The notes beneath the pieces were generated by a model. It saw only the letters and a program-made list of their open reading frames with translations. It made no database searches and was not told where the DNA came from. Positions 8,616 to 17,046 of a DNA stretch of 29,768 bases are shown here, one piece after another (position 1 is the first letter of the stretch; each line of letters begins with the position of its first letter). Source of the DNA: an uncultured Eubacteriales bacterium (GTDB taxonomy: Bacteria; Bacillota; Clostridia; Oscillospirales; Butyricicoccaceae); contig CAKUPI010000002.1 in assembly GCA_934675045.1 (NCBI GenBank), positions 1 to 29,768 of the forward strand, read 5' to 3'. The position numbers and the translations under genes are program-made.

Positions 8616-8648
8616 GCCCGCACCGCGGTTTTATTCCGCCTTTTCCTG

Positions 8649-8657
8649 TGCTATACT
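8649..8657 (+). promoter_or_regulatory. Extended -10 promoter of the mscS gene
   Basis: TGC directly precedes TATACT (8652-8657), an extended -10 element. The -35 region is only T-rich (TTTTAT at 8629-8634). The predicted transcript start (about 8664) excludes the upstream in-frame ATG at 8586, so translation starts at 8691. Confidence 0.6.
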
Positions 8658-8690
8658 GACCTTATCATCTGCCGGAGGAATCACAGCCCT

Positions 8691-9503
8691 ATGGATATGC
8701 TCAAATCTTTTCTGTCCGCCCTTTCGGGCCTGACCCTTTCCGCGCTGCTTCACCTTGTGCTGACCGTTGTCGTCGGTCTCATCGCCACCAAGTACATCGC
8801 GCGCATTTTCGCCCGCATCACGGCCCGCACCCATCTCGACCCCAGCGTTCAGGCGCTGGCCGTCAACCTGCTGCGCGGGCTTTTGTGGTTTGTTCTTTTG
8901 CTCATCGTCGCGCCGCAGCTCGGCATTCAGGTCACCAGCCTGGTCACGCTGCTCGGCGTTTTCGGCCTGGCCGCTTCCCTTGCCCTGCAAAACAGCCTGT
9001 CCAATGTGGCCGGCGGCATCTTCCTGCTCGTGACCAAGCCCTTTTCCACCGGCGATTACATCGAGGTCTCCGGCGGCGCCGCCGGCACCGTCGATTCCGT
9101 CGGCTTTATCCACACCGTCGTCAAAACCATCGACAACCACCGCATCTACATCCCCAACGGCTCCTTTTCGGCCGACAAAATCGTCAACTACTCGGCCGAG
9201 CCCAACCGGCGGCTGGAGCTGACCTTTTCCGTCCCCTACGCCTGTGACGCCGGCGAGGCCCGCGCGCTCATCGAGCGCACCCTGCTCCAGGACGAGCGCA
9301 TCATGCTCGAACCGGTGCCCTACGTCCGCGTGTGGAACCTGGCCGCCTCCTCTGTCGAAATCCTCTGCCGCGTCTGGGTCGCCAACACCGATTACTGGGA
9401 GGTCCGCTCCGCCGCGCTCGAGCGGGTCAAAAAGGCGCTGGAGCAGGCCGGCCTCAGCGTTCCCTACAACCAGCTTGACGTGCACCTTCGCAGCCGAAAC
9501 TGA
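8691..9503 (+). CDS. mscS: Small-conductance mechanosensitive channel, MscS family
   Basis: This inner-membrane channel opens under membrane tension to release solutes in hypo-osmotic shock. The 270-residue protein has the minimal MscS plan: three transmembrane helices (about 12-34, 58-76, 82-115) and a cytoplasmic beta/alpha vestibule. The pore helix region reads GLAASLALQNSLSNVAGG, close to E. coli TM3 (GLAVGLALQGSLSNLAAG). It is followed by the conserved KPFSTGDYIEV, IPNG and Y-x-Q-x-DV end motifs. The ATG at 8691 is 12 bases after GGAGG. The upstream ATG at 8586 lies before the promoter and inside a terminator and is rejected. It is transcribed alone, with a terminator at 9526-9565. Confidence 0.93.
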   Translation: MDMLKSFLSALSGLTLSALLHLVLTVVVGLIATKYIARIFARITARTHLDPSVQALAVNLLRGLLWFVLLLIVAPQLGIQVTSLVTLLGVFGLAASLALQNSLSNVAGGIFLLVTKPFSTGDYIEVSGGAAGTVDSVGFIHTVVKTIDNHRIYIPNGSFSADKIVNYSAEPNRRLELTFSVPYACDAGEARALIERTLLQDERIMLEPVPYVRVWNLAASSVEILCRVWVANTDYWEVRSAALERVKKALEQAGLSVPYNQLDVHLRSRN

Positions 9504-9525
9504 AAAGGCTGCATAAAACGCCCGA

Positions 9526-9565
9526 AAGGGCCGCGGGCTATTATGCTCCGCGGCCCTTCTTTTTT
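9526..9565 (+). terminator. Terminator between mscS and the convergent amidohydrolase operon
   Basis: AAGGGCCGCGG (9526-9536) pairs perfectly with CCGCGGCCCTT (9548-9558) across an 11-base loop, with TTTTTT at 9560-9565. It acts on the plus strand for mscS. The same stem, followed on the minus strand by a weaker T-rich stretch, probably also ends the convergent operon, whose last stop codon touches the T-tract. Confidence 0.85.
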
Positions 9566-10724
9566 ACTTTCGCTGCCAGGCGATTTCGCCGTTGACAACG
9601 GTGTACATGGCCTGCGCGGCGGTGTCGACCGCCGGCATTCCGGAAAAGAGAACAACGTCGGCGTCCTTCCCCTCCTCGATGGAGCCGATGCGATCGGCAA
9701 GGCCGATAATTTTGGCCGGGTTGATGGTCAGCATGGCAATGGCCTTTTCCGGCTCGAGACCGGCGCGCACCACCTCGCCGGCCTGCGTCACAATCAGATC
9801 GGGGTTCATGATGGGCCCGTCGGTCATGATGCTGCAGCAGACGCCCCGGCGGTCCAGCTCGATAAGGCACTCGATGTCGACCTTTCCGCACTCACCGGGC
9901 AGCAGCTGCACGCCGCACGGCCCGAAGATGACGCCGCGCAGCCCCTCGGCTCCGGCGATTTCCTCATAAAAGTCCGAAGCGCCCCACGCATGATCCAGCG
10001 TGAACATAAGGTTGAACTGGCGCGCGATGCGGATGGTGGTCAGCATGTCAAACTGCTCGCAGTGCACCTTAATGGGGATTTCACGGCGCAGCGCGCGGCA
10101 GATGTTCTCAAGCCCCTGATCATAGGGGGGCATTTTTTCCGGGTCTCCGGCCGCGGCCTGCTGTTTTTTCATGTACTCCTGCCCGCGGCGCAGCGCGTCG
10201 ATAATGACCTGCGCAACGCCCATGCGGGTCATGGGCCGCTGGTTGCGGGGACCGTAAACCCCCTTGGGGTTGCCGCCCAGCGCCATTTTAAGGGCGACGG
10301 GATTTTTGATGCACATGTCCTGAATGCTGCTGCCGTGCGATTTCACGGCGCACACCAGACCGCCGATGACGTTGCCGCTTCCCGGCGCGACGGCGCTGGT
10401 GGTAATTCCGGCGCTCAGCACGCGCCGGAAGCCGGGCTGCTCGACGTCGATGGAGTAGACGGCCTCGACCTCGGGCGTGCCGTTGCTGGTCATTTCGTTC
10501 AGGTCCTGATCGTCCATCGTTGTGCCGAAGCCGCCGATGTGGCTGTGTGCGTCGACGATTCCGGGAATGGCAACCAGCCCCTGCGCGTCGATGACCTGCG
10601 CGCCGTCGGCGGCGGGAAGGTTCTCGCCGATGGCGGTAAAACGGCCCTTTTCCATCAGAATGTCGCCTTTTTCCAGCACTCTTCCGGCCGATGTATAAAT
10701 CTTTGCGTTTTTGATTACCAGCAC
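9564..10724 (-). CDS. Metal-dependent amidohydrolase (imidazolonepropionase-like)
   Basis: A 386-residue amidohydrolase-superfamily enzyme that hydrolyses an amide or cyclic amide bond with a TIM-barrel metal site. The small beta-domain at both ends (MLVIKNAKIYT and GKDADVVLFSG) brackets the barrel. Metal ligands are visible: H60 and H62 in PGIVDAHSH, H221 in KVHCEQ, H245 in LDHAWG and D302 in MTDGP. The GTG start at 10724 has GGAGGT nine bases upstream and lies inside the last codons of the upstream paralogue (10-bp overlap). It is the last gene of the peptide-transport operon. The substrate is unknown. Being cotranscribed with Opp and M14 genes suggests a peptide-derived amide, such as a cyclic or N-blocked peptide. 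It is not in a histidine-degradation context. Confidence 0.87.
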   Translation of the reverse strand: MLVIKNAKIYTSAGRVLEKGDILMEKGRFTAIGENLPAADGAQVIDAQGLVAIPGIVDAHSHIGGFGTTMDDQDLNEMTSNGTPEVEAVYSIDVEQPGFRRVLSAGITTSAVAPGSGNVIGGLVCAVKSHGSSIQDMCIKNPVALKMALGGNPKGVYGPRNQRPMTRMGVAQVIIDALRRGQEYMKKQQAAAGDPEKMPPYDQGLENICRALRREIPIKVHCEQFDMLTTIRIARQFNLMFTLDHAWGASDFYEEIAGAEGLRGVIFGPCGVQLLPGECGKVDIECLIELDRRGVCCSIMTDGPIMNPDLIVTQAGEVVRAGLEPEKAIAMLTINPAKIIGLADRIGSIEEGKDADVVLFSGMPAVDTAAQAMYTVVNGEIAWQRK

Positions 10725-11863
10725 GACTTGCGCACCTCCTTTTTGTTCAAAAGGTTTTCGCCCTGCAAAAATACCGCTTCCATGCGGGCGAGATAGGTTT
10801 CAATGGGGTTAGCACTCCAGATCGAAAGGTCGGCGTGCCGGCCCGGCGCGATGGAGCCGACCTTGTCGCCGACGCCCAGAATCTGCGCGGGGGCCGACGT
10901 CATCATCACGAGCACCCGCTCGCTCGGCAGCCCGTTTTTGTGCCACTGGATGGCGTTCCACAGCAGACTCTCCCTGCCGCCCGCAAAGCTGTCGCCGCCG
11001 CAGCACAGGCCGATGCGGGCGCCGCTGTCCATCAGGCGCCCGATTGCCGCAAAGTCGACATTGGCGTTGACCGTCGTCATGGCCTCGGTCAGGTCTCCAA
11101 CGAGCGCGGCGCAGCGGCCGCATCGCACGCTTTCACGCCCCTCGTCAAGGCCGTAAGCACCGGTAAATACCACCTGAACGCCCGGGAAGGCGGCCAGCGC
11201 CATCTCGGCCGCGTCCATCTGCGCGCGGGTCAGCGCATTGACAAACAGCGGCATTTCACCGCGCAGCACCGGCTGCAGCGCTTCGCTCTTGGCGTCGTAC
11301 TCCGATTTTTCGCCGTAGGCCTCCGCCTTTTTGAGCGCGGCGGTCAGCAGCGACACCGCTCCCATGCGGGTCATGGGTGCGGCGTTGCGCGGCGCATACG
11401 CCGTCTTGGTCGCGGCCGAGACGCTGGCGACCATGGCATTGCCCTCGCGCACCAGCATTTCATACGGACTGCGGCCGCGGGTCTTGAACACCGCCATCTG
11501 CCCGCCCAGCACGTTGCCCGGCTTGGGCACGACGCCGACGCTGGTCACACCGTACAGCCACTGCTCCTGAAAGTTCATGTTGTCCTGATCGAAGGCGTAA
11601 ACGACCGACAGTTCGGGGGTGACGGGGTCGCTCGTCTCGCCCAAATCGTCGTCCTTCCAGCCGGGGCCCGTCGCACCCTGAACGGTCATGGCGCTGACAA
11701 AACCGGGCAGCACCTGTTTCCCGGCGGCGTCAAAGACCTCGGCGCCCGGCGCCGTCAGATTCTGCCCGACGGCGCGGATGAGGCCGTTGTCCGCCAGCAC
11801 GTCGCACTGCGGAAGCACGTTGCCGCAGCCGTCGTGGACACAGCCGTTTTTGATAAGCAGCAT
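10715..11863 (-). CDS. Amidohydrolase-like protein lacking metal ligands (predicted pseudoenzyme partner)
   Basis: This 382-residue protein is colinear with the downstream amidohydrolase from end to end: MLLIKNGCVHD start, PKPGNVLGG, the shared PMTRMG motif and the C-terminal GRHADLSIWS. The catalytic histidines are all gone. The HxH site reads SAMTV (M59, V61), the third His aligns with N209 (LFVNAL) and the fourth with about G235 (FTGAYG). Only D291 (CGGDS) aligns with the metal-site Asp. The gene is intact, with a good Shine-Dalgarno (AAGGAGG) before ATG 11863, and overlaps its active paralogue by 10 bp, so it is not decaying. I infer a non-catalytic or repurposed subunit that may pair with the active enzyme. 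A different metal-free chemistry is also possible. Confidence 0.75.
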   Translation of the reverse strand: MLLIKNGCVHDGCGNVLPQCDVLADNGLIRAVGQNLTAPGAEVFDAAGKQVLPGFVSAMTVQGATGPGWKDDDLGETSDPVTPELSVVYAFDQDNMNFQEQWLYGVTSVGVVPKPGNVLGGQMAVFKTRGRSPYEMLVREGNAMVASVSAATKTAYAPRNAAPMTRMGAVSLLTAALKKAEAYGEKSEYDAKSEALQPVLRGEMPLFVNALTRAQMDAAEMALAAFPGVQVVFTGAYGLDEGRESVRCGRCAALVGDLTEAMTTVNANVDFAAIGRLMDSGARIGLCCGGDSFAGGRESLLWNAIQWHKNGLPSERVLVMMTSAPAQILGVGDKVGSIAPGRHADLSIWSANPIETYLARMEAVFLQGENLLNKKEVRKSCW

Positions 11864-11908
11864 GGTATTCCTCCTTCTCTGTAAAAGGGGTGCCCCCCTT
11901 TTGTGCCT

Positions 11909-13300
11909 TTAATAATGCTCCTTCAGGTATTCGGCCGTCAGCAGGCCGCAGGCCAGCTGAATGTACACCAGCTTGCGGATGGGCACGACCTGATAGTGGA
12001 TTTCGCTTTCCAGCTCCTCGGTCATTTCCCTGTGGGCCTTGTCCATGATGTCAAAGGCCTTCTGCAAAGCGGCCCGTTTCTCCGGGTTCTGCTCGCCTGT
12101 CTCGTCCATTTTCTGCAGCTCGCTCTCGTTGGCGCGCAGAAGCTGGCCGTAGGACAGGTATTTGTAGAACTTGGACGCGCACAGGCTGTCAAACTTTTCG
12201 GCCACCGTCGCCTTTTTGGCAAAGTCGGGGTTTTCCTCCATCATCTTGCGGGTGGCGTCGGAGCCGCCGTCCTTGGTAAAGGCCTGAACGGCCAGCATAA
12301 ACGGGTTCTCTGGGTCCATGTACTGCTGTGAAACAGCCAGCGTCTCGCGCAGGAACCCGCTGGTTTTTTTCTGCCACTCCATCCCCATGAGCGCGGCGTC
12401 GCGGCGGATCATGTCCGACTCCGACATGTCCTTGATGCGCTCGTCGTAAAAATAGGGCATTTCGGTCAGCAGCGTAAAGGCATCGCACAGCTTGGCGGCG
12501 TAATCGGCGCTGTTGGTTCCGCTTCCGATGACGTCGGCCGGGTTGATTCCGTTGCCGTACTTTTCCAGATAATCGTACTCGTCACTGATGGACATTTCCG
12601 CGTAAATGGCGGGGGCCAGCGCCACGCACGATGGGGTTTCCGGCTCGCCGAAGTTAATCGGCACCTCCTGCGAGTTGGCCGCCGCGTACATTTCGTCATA
12701 AATCTCGGGCATGGGCTTGGAAATGTACCAGTAGACGCCGCCAAAGCCGGCGTTGTGCAGCGAATAGATAAAGCTGGGGCGGATATCGTCGATGAGCTTC
12801 ATCATGGCCTCTGACTCGGGGATGGTGGCATGGAAGTGCAGCTCCTTATAGTCAATGGGGAAGGTCCAGTCGACCTGCCTGTGTCCGGCCGGACGGAAGA
12901 AGTTGCGCGAATAATTGTACAGCGTATACGGGCCTTTCAGCCACTTCTCATTGAGCCGCAGGCCGTCGGCGTCCCACGCCTTGACGATGTACCACGTGTA
13001 ATCCAGCTCGTCGCGCAGCGCTTTGTTTTCCGCCAGGTTTTTGGTGAAATATTCAAGCATCATGGTGCCGATGGGCTCGTTGGGGTGCGGACAGCCGAAC
13101 ATCAGCGCGTTGCGCGAGCCGCTGCCGATTTTCAGGCAGAGCAGCGGGTGCCCCCTGCCGGTTTTTCCGATTTCAAAAAGCTCGACGCAGTCGGGGTGCT
13201 CGGCGGCCAGACGCCGCGAGCTTTCGTCCATTTCGTCCACTGTCAAAAAGGCCTTGTAGTCGGGAATGTTTGACAGCAGCTTCCGGTAGATCTCTTTCAT
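11909..13300 (-). CDS. M14 family zinc carboxypeptidase
   Basis: This zinc peptidase removes C-terminal residues from peptides. At 463 residues it is cytoplasmic by lack of a signal sequence. The zinc ligands are H72 and E75 in HPNEP and H182 in SLHNAG. The catalytic Glu is probably E280 in LLTEMPYFYD. The conserved R-N-F substrate segment (SRNFFRP, about 131-137) sits between the zinc ligands as in other M14 enzymes. A helical C-terminal region (about 300-463) extends the domain and has no assigned role. The ATG at 13300 has AAGGAG nine bases upstream. It follows the transporter binding-protein gene, separated by a strong hairpin, and precedes the amidohydrolases by 45 bp, so peptides brought in by the transporter are its likely substrates. 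Confidence 0.87.
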   Translation of the reverse strand: MKEIYRKLLSNIPDYKAFLTVDEMDESSRRLAAEHPDCVELFEIGKTGRGHPLLCLKIGSGSRNALMFGCPHPNEPIGTMMLEYFTKNLAENKALRDELDYTWYIVKAWDADGLRLNEKWLKGPYTLYNYSRNFFRPAGHRQVDWTFPIDYKELHFHATIPESEAMMKLIDDIRPSFIYSLHNAGFGGVYWYISKPMPEIYDEMYAAANSQEVPINFGEPETPSCVALAPAIYAEMSISDEYDYLEKYGNGINPADVIGSGTNSADYAAKLCDAFTLLTEMPYFYDERIKDMSESDMIRRDAALMGMEWQKKTSGFLRETLAVSQQYMDPENPFMLAVQAFTKDGGSDATRKMMEENPDFAKKATVAEKFDSLCASKFYKYLSYGQLLRANESELQKMDETGEQNPEKRAALQKAFDIMDKAHREMTEELESEIHYQVVPIRKLVYIQLACGLLTAEYLKEHY

Positions 13301-13341
13301 TCCTGCACGCTCCTTCGCATGGCGACCGCCTTTCGTGCAAA

Positions 13342-13373
13342 GGCCGGGGGCAGGCTTGTGCCCGCCCCCGGCC
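13342..13373 (-). other. Strong intercistronic hairpin after the binding-protein gene
   Basis: GGCCGGGGGC (13342-13351) pairs with GCCCCCGGCC (13364-13373), extended inward to a tetraloop, about 14 bp in all. Only TTT follows on the minus strand. It may partly terminate or protect the 3' end of the upstream mRNA, giving more binding protein than peptidase. Confidence 0.6.
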
Positions 13374-13396
13374 GCAGCAAAGGTCTGGTCTGAAAA

Positions 13397-15019
13397 TTAT
13401 TGGATGTCGGTAAAGGTCAGCTCCTGCCAACCCCACTTGCCAGCGCCGTCGTTGGGCGTATTGATGATGTTGGCGCCGTAAGCGTCATACGAGGTGTAGT
13501 CGACGATGGGGACAATGGGCAGCTCCTTGGCCAGAATGGCGTGTGCCTTCTTGTACAGCTCGGCGCGCTTTTCCTGCTCGCCGGTCTTGGCCGCCTCGGC
13601 GAACAGCTTGTCAACCTCGGCGTTGGAGTAGGTCGACTGGTTCATCGAGCCGCCGGTTCCGACGCGGGAAGCCAGGGCCGCAGGGTCGGGTCCCTGGAAG
13701 CCGCCCTGCATCTCGACGACGAAGTTGTGGTTGATGACCACCTTGTCGTTCCAGGCGTTGTACTCCATGATGTTGAGCACCAGCTCAATGCCGGCCTTGG
13801 CGCAGTCGGCCTGCATCAGCTTGGCAACGTCGGGGCAACCGCCGCCCTCAAAGCAGTCGATGGGCAGCGAGATGTAGTAGCCGTCGGCGTTCTTGGTGTA
13901 GCCGGCCTCCTCCAGCAGCTTGGCCGCGCCTTCAACGTCAAAGCTGGGGGCCAGGTCTTCCTGGTTGGAAGCCCAGGAAATGCTGGGATACATGGCGTAT
14001 TCGGGGTTGCGGATGCCGGAATAGACCTTTTGGGCAATGGATTCGCGGTCGATGCACATGGCGACAGCGGTGCGGACCGCCTGATCCTGCACAGCCTTTT
14101 CCTCAAAGTTGAAGGCGATGTAGACCGGCGAGGGGTAGATGTTCTCGATAAGGCGGATGCTGTCGTTGGCGCTCAGCGCCGGATACTCGGCGTTGGGAAT
14201 GCTCTCGAGGTGGTCGATCTCACCGTTGACCAGCGCCTGCACTGCGGTGGTGGCGTCGGGGATGATCTGATAAATCACCTTGTCCAGCTTGGGCTCGGCC
14301 TCCCAGTAGTCGGCGTTTTTGACGATGGTGGTGCCGATGCCTGGCTTAAACTCCGAGAACTTGAACGGGCCGGTGCCGATGGGCTTCATGTTGGCTTCGT
14401 TGTCGTCCCAGCTCTGGCCGTTGTTGTAGATGTGCTCCGGCATGATAAAAGAGCCGTACCAGGCCAGATAGCCGATGATGGCGACGTTGGGCTCGGCCAT
14501 ATTGAACTTGACGGTCAAGTCGTCGACCTTTTCAAAGGACTCGACGCACTGCAGGTTGGGGCTGAGGAAGTAAGAGCTGTTGGCCTTGATGACCTCCATT
14601 GTATAAACGACGTCGTCGGCGTTAAAGTCCTCGCCGTCGTGCCACTTGACGCCCTCGCGCAGGTGGAAGACGATGGTCATGCCGTCCTCCGAGATGTCCC
14701 AGCTCGAGGCCAGGTCGGGAATGACTTCCTTCTTGGCGTCCAACTTGCAGAGGCGGTTGAAGATGTTCTGCGCGATGGGATAAGCATTATCATCGCCCGT
14801 CAGGTCAGGATGGAAGGTCTGGGGGTCGCCGCTCGCGCGGATAATGAGCGTCTTTTCGCCGGACGACGGCTTGTTCGACCCGCCCTGATTGTCCTTGTTC
14901 TGCTCGCCCTGATTATTTTCCTGTCCGCCCTGAGGGTCTTTGCTGCCGTTGCTGCAGCCGGCCGCAAGAGCCAGGAGCATCAAAGAGGCCAGGAAGAGCG
15001 CGATCAATCTCTTTTTCAT
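13397..15019 (-). CDS. oppA: Peptide ABC transporter substrate-binding lipoprotein (SBP_bac_5)
   Basis: This extracellular lipoprotein captures oligopeptides for the permease encoded just upstream. It has 540 residues. The signal peptide has a lipobox LAAGC with lipidated C22, followed by a Gly/Asn/Gln-rich flexible linker (about 23-56) and an SBP_bac_5 fold. Family hallmarks are visible: DPQTFHPDL opening, VFHLREGVKWHDGEDFNADDVVYT (about 116-139), GTGPFKF and the final VDYTSYDAYGANI. The ATG at 15019 has AAAGGAGG upstream. It is the fifth gene in the operon, after both ATPases, a less usual order than binding protein first. Opp and Dpp cannot be separated from sequence alone; the operon context favours peptides over nickel or sugars. 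Confidence 0.92.
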   Translation of the reverse strand: MKKRLIALFLASLMLLALAAGCSNGSKDPQGGQENNQGEQNKDNQGGSNKPSSGEKTLIIRASGDPQTFHPDLTGDDNAYPIAQNIFNRLCKLDAKKEVIPDLASSWDISEDGMTIVFHLREGVKWHDGEDFNADDVVYTMEVIKANSSYFLSPNLQCVESFEKVDDLTVKFNMAEPNVAIIGYLAWYGSFIMPEHIYNNGQSWDDNEANMKPIGTGPFKFSEFKPGIGTTIVKNADYWEAEPKLDKVIYQIIPDATTAVQALVNGEIDHLESIPNAEYPALSANDSIRLIENIYPSPVYIAFNFEEKAVQDQAVRTAVAMCIDRESIAQKVYSGIRNPEYAMYPSISWASNQEDLAPSFDVEGAAKLLEEAGYTKNADGYYISLPIDCFEGGGCPDVAKLMQADCAKAGIELVLNIMEYNAWNDKVVINHNFVVEMQGGFQGPDPAALASRVGTGGSMNQSTYSNAEVDKLFAEAAKTGEQEKRAELYKKAHAILAKELPIVPIVDYTSYDAYGANIINTPNDGAGKWGWQELTFTDIQ

Positions 15020-15074
15020 GTTACTTTCCTCCTTTTATTTTGAACCGACGCCGTGCCGATTCTGAAAACAATCG

Positions 15075-16073
15075 TTATTTGCCGATATGCCTGCACGCGG
15101 CGATGTGGCCGTTGCCCAAATCCTGATACTCGGGGTACTTTTTCAGGCACTCCTCGGTGGCATGGGGACAGCGATCGGCAAAGAAGCAGCCCGGGCCGGG
15201 GTTGATGGGCGTGGGCGGCTCGCCCTGAATGTCAATGGCGTCCGACTCCTCTTCGGGGTCGATGGACGCGCAGTTGGAAATCAGGGCCTGGGTGTAAGGG
15301 TGCTGCGGATTTTTAATGACGTCGTCGGCCGTGCCGTACTCGACGATGCGGCCGAGGTACATGACGGCGATGCGGTCAGAAATATAGCGGGTCAGCGCAA
15401 TGTCGTGGCTGATAAAGACGACCGACGCGTTTTTGTCGCGGCTGAGCTCCAGCAGCATGTTGATGATGTCGGCGCGCACCGACACGTCGAGCATGGAAAC
15501 CGGCTCGTCGGCGATGATAAAGGTGGGGTCGAGCAGCATGGAGCGCAGAATGGAAATGCGCTGCAGCTGGCCGCCCGAAAGCTCGTGCGGATAGCGGTGC
15601 AGAATGTCCTCGGCCGGGCGCAGTCCGCCCGATTCGAGCGACTCGACGCACATTTTATAGCGCTCCTCGTCGTTTTTGCCGATGCCGTGAATACGCAGCG
15701 GGCGCATCATGATTTCGTCGATGGTGTCGCGGGGGGTAAAGGTGTCAAAAGGGTTCTGGAAGACAATCTGCACCATGCGGCGGAACTTTTTGGGGTCTTT
15801 CCGGATGAGCTCGTGCGTGGAAACGCCGTTGATGAGCACGTCGCCGCTCGTCGGCTCCTCAAGCCGGACCAAAATGCGGCCCAGCGTCGACTTTCCGCAG
15901 CCCGACTCGCCGATAAGTCCCAGCACCTCGCCCTGTTCAATTTGCAGCGAGATGCCGTTGACCGCCTTGACGATGGGCTTTTCGCCCCTGCTGAAAAGCT
16001 TTCCGCCCTTGACAGGGTAAAACATGGAGACATTCTGAATGTCGATATACGGCTTGTTCATCTGCTCGCTCAT
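15075..16073 (-). CDS. oppF: Peptide ABC transporter ATP-binding protein, OppF type
   Basis: A cytoplasmic ATPase that powers the peptide permease, pairing with the OppD-type subunit. It has 332 residues from the ATG at 16073. This start has GGAGG nine bases upstream and overlaps the oppD stop (ATGA). The longer open frame to 16382 only shadows oppD. Walker A is GESGCGKST (about 55-63), the signature is LSGGQ and Walker B is FIIADEP. The C-terminal oligo_HPY region has HPYTQAL and a cysteine set CFFADRC-PHATEEC plus a late Cys, which in DppD/OppD homologues binds a 4Fe-4S cluster. Confidence 0.93.
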   Translation of the reverse strand: MSEQMNKPYIDIQNVSMFYPVKGGKLFSRGEKPIVKAVNGISLQIEQGEVLGLIGESGCGKSTLGRILVRLEEPTSGDVLINGVSTHELIRKDPKKFRRMVQIVFQNPFDTFTPRDTIDEIMMRPLRIHGIGKNDEERYKMCVESLESGGLRPAEDILHRYPHELSGGQLQRISILRSMLLDPTFIIADEPVSMLDVSVRADIINMLLELSRDKNASVVFISHDIALTRYISDRIAVMYLGRIVEYGTADDVIKNPQHPYTQALISNCASIDPEEESDAIDIQGEPPTPINPGPGCFFADRCPHATEECLKKYPEYQDLGNGHIAACRHIGK

Positions 16074-17044
16074 GCCTTTCCACCTCCGCAAAGGATACAT
16101 CTGGCGCTCCAGTCCTCGCCGACCTGCACCGTTTCGGGGCGCGCCTTGCGGCACGCCTCGGTGGCGTGCGGGCAGCGGGGGGCGAAAATACATTCGTCGT
16201 AGTGCCTCGACAGGTCGGGAATGGAGCCGGGAATGGCGCGCAGCGCCCGGGTTTCGCCCTTCAGGGACGGGAAGGAGCCGAGCAGGCCCTGCGTATAAGG
16301 GTGCGCCGGCGTTTTCAGTACTTTTTTGACCGGGCCGACCTCGACGATGTCGCCGGCGTACATCACGGCGACCTTGTTGCACGAGGCGGCGACGACCGAC
16401 ATGTCGTGCGTGATCATAATGCGGGTCATGTCGAGCGTCTGCTCCATGTGTCTGATCTCGTTGAGCAGCTGACCCTGCGTGACGACGTCGAGCGCCGTCG
16501 TCGCCTCGTCCATGATGAGCAGACGGGGGTTAAACAGCAGGGACATGGCAATGGCCACGCGCTGCAGCATGCCGCCCGACAGCTCGTGCGGATAAAGGGT
16601 CCAGACGCGGTCGCCCAAATTGACCAGCTTGAGAAGTTCGACGGCGCGGGCCTTGGCCTCTCCCTTCTGGGCCTTGGGGTTGTGCACGCGGTAAATATCG
16701 TCGATCTGCTCGCCGATGCGGTGTACCGGCGAGAAAGAGCTCATGGCCTTTTGGAAAACGACGGCCAGCTCCTTCCAGCGGATGTCGGTCAGCTCCTTGT
16801 CGTCGAGCGACAGCAAATCGCGGCCCAGAAAATCGGCCTTACCGCTGACCGTGGCGGTGCGCTCCGGCAGCAGGCGCAGCAGCGCCATCGCCAGCGTCGA
16901 CTTGCCGCTTCCCGACTCGCCGACGATGCCCAGCGCGTCGCCCTTGTTGATGGAGAAAGAGGCGTTTTTCACCGCGTAGACCTGCTTGCGTTTGTTTTTG
17001 TAGGTGACGCAGAGATTGTCGATGGAAAGAACCTTTTCAGCCAT
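16070..17044 (-). CDS. oppD: Peptide ABC transporter ATP-binding protein, OppD type
   Basis: This is the second ATPase of the peptide importer, 324 residues. Walker A is GESGSGKST (42-50), the signature is LSGGM as usual for OppD, and Walker B is LLIMDEATTALDV. Walker B ends in DEAT rather than the common DEPT, a mild variation. The C-terminal HPYTQGL is followed by CIFAPRC-PHATEAC and a final Cys, again the likely iron-sulfur ligands. The ATG at 17044 lies two bases after the oppC stop, and its own stop overlaps the oppF start, so translation is coupled through oppC-oppD-oppF. Confidence 0.93.
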   Translation of the reverse strand: MAEKVLSIDNLCVTYKNKRKQVYAVKNASFSINKGDALGIVGESGSGKSTLAMALLRLLPERTATVSGKADFLGRDLLSLDDKELTDIRWKELAVVFQKAMSSFSPVHRIGEQIDDIYRVHNPKAQKGEAKARAVELLKLVNLGDRVWTLYPHELSGGMLQRVAIAMSLLFNPRLLIMDEATTALDVVTQGQLLNEIRHMEQTLDMTRIMITHDMSVVAASCNKVAVMYAGDIVEVGPVKKVLKTPAHPYTQGLLGSFPSLKGETRALRAIPGSIPDLSRHYDECIFAPRCPHATEACRKARPETVQVGEDWSARCILCGGGKA

Positions 17045-17046
17045 CT

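Noticed and set aside
8586..8690. N-terminal extension of mscS from ATG 8586
   Set aside because: It would begin inside the amidase terminator and upstream of the mscS promoter, and adds residues not seen in MscS proteins.
11331..11570. Possibility that the His-less amidohydrolase is a frameshifted pseudogene
   Set aside because: The 382-codon frame is uninterrupted and aligns with its paralogue from first to last domain; the lost ligands are substitutions, not frame changes.
16074..16382. N-terminal extension of oppF
   Set aside because: Arg/Pro-rich shadow of oppD; the ATG at 16073 has a ribosome site and the usual ATGA overlap.
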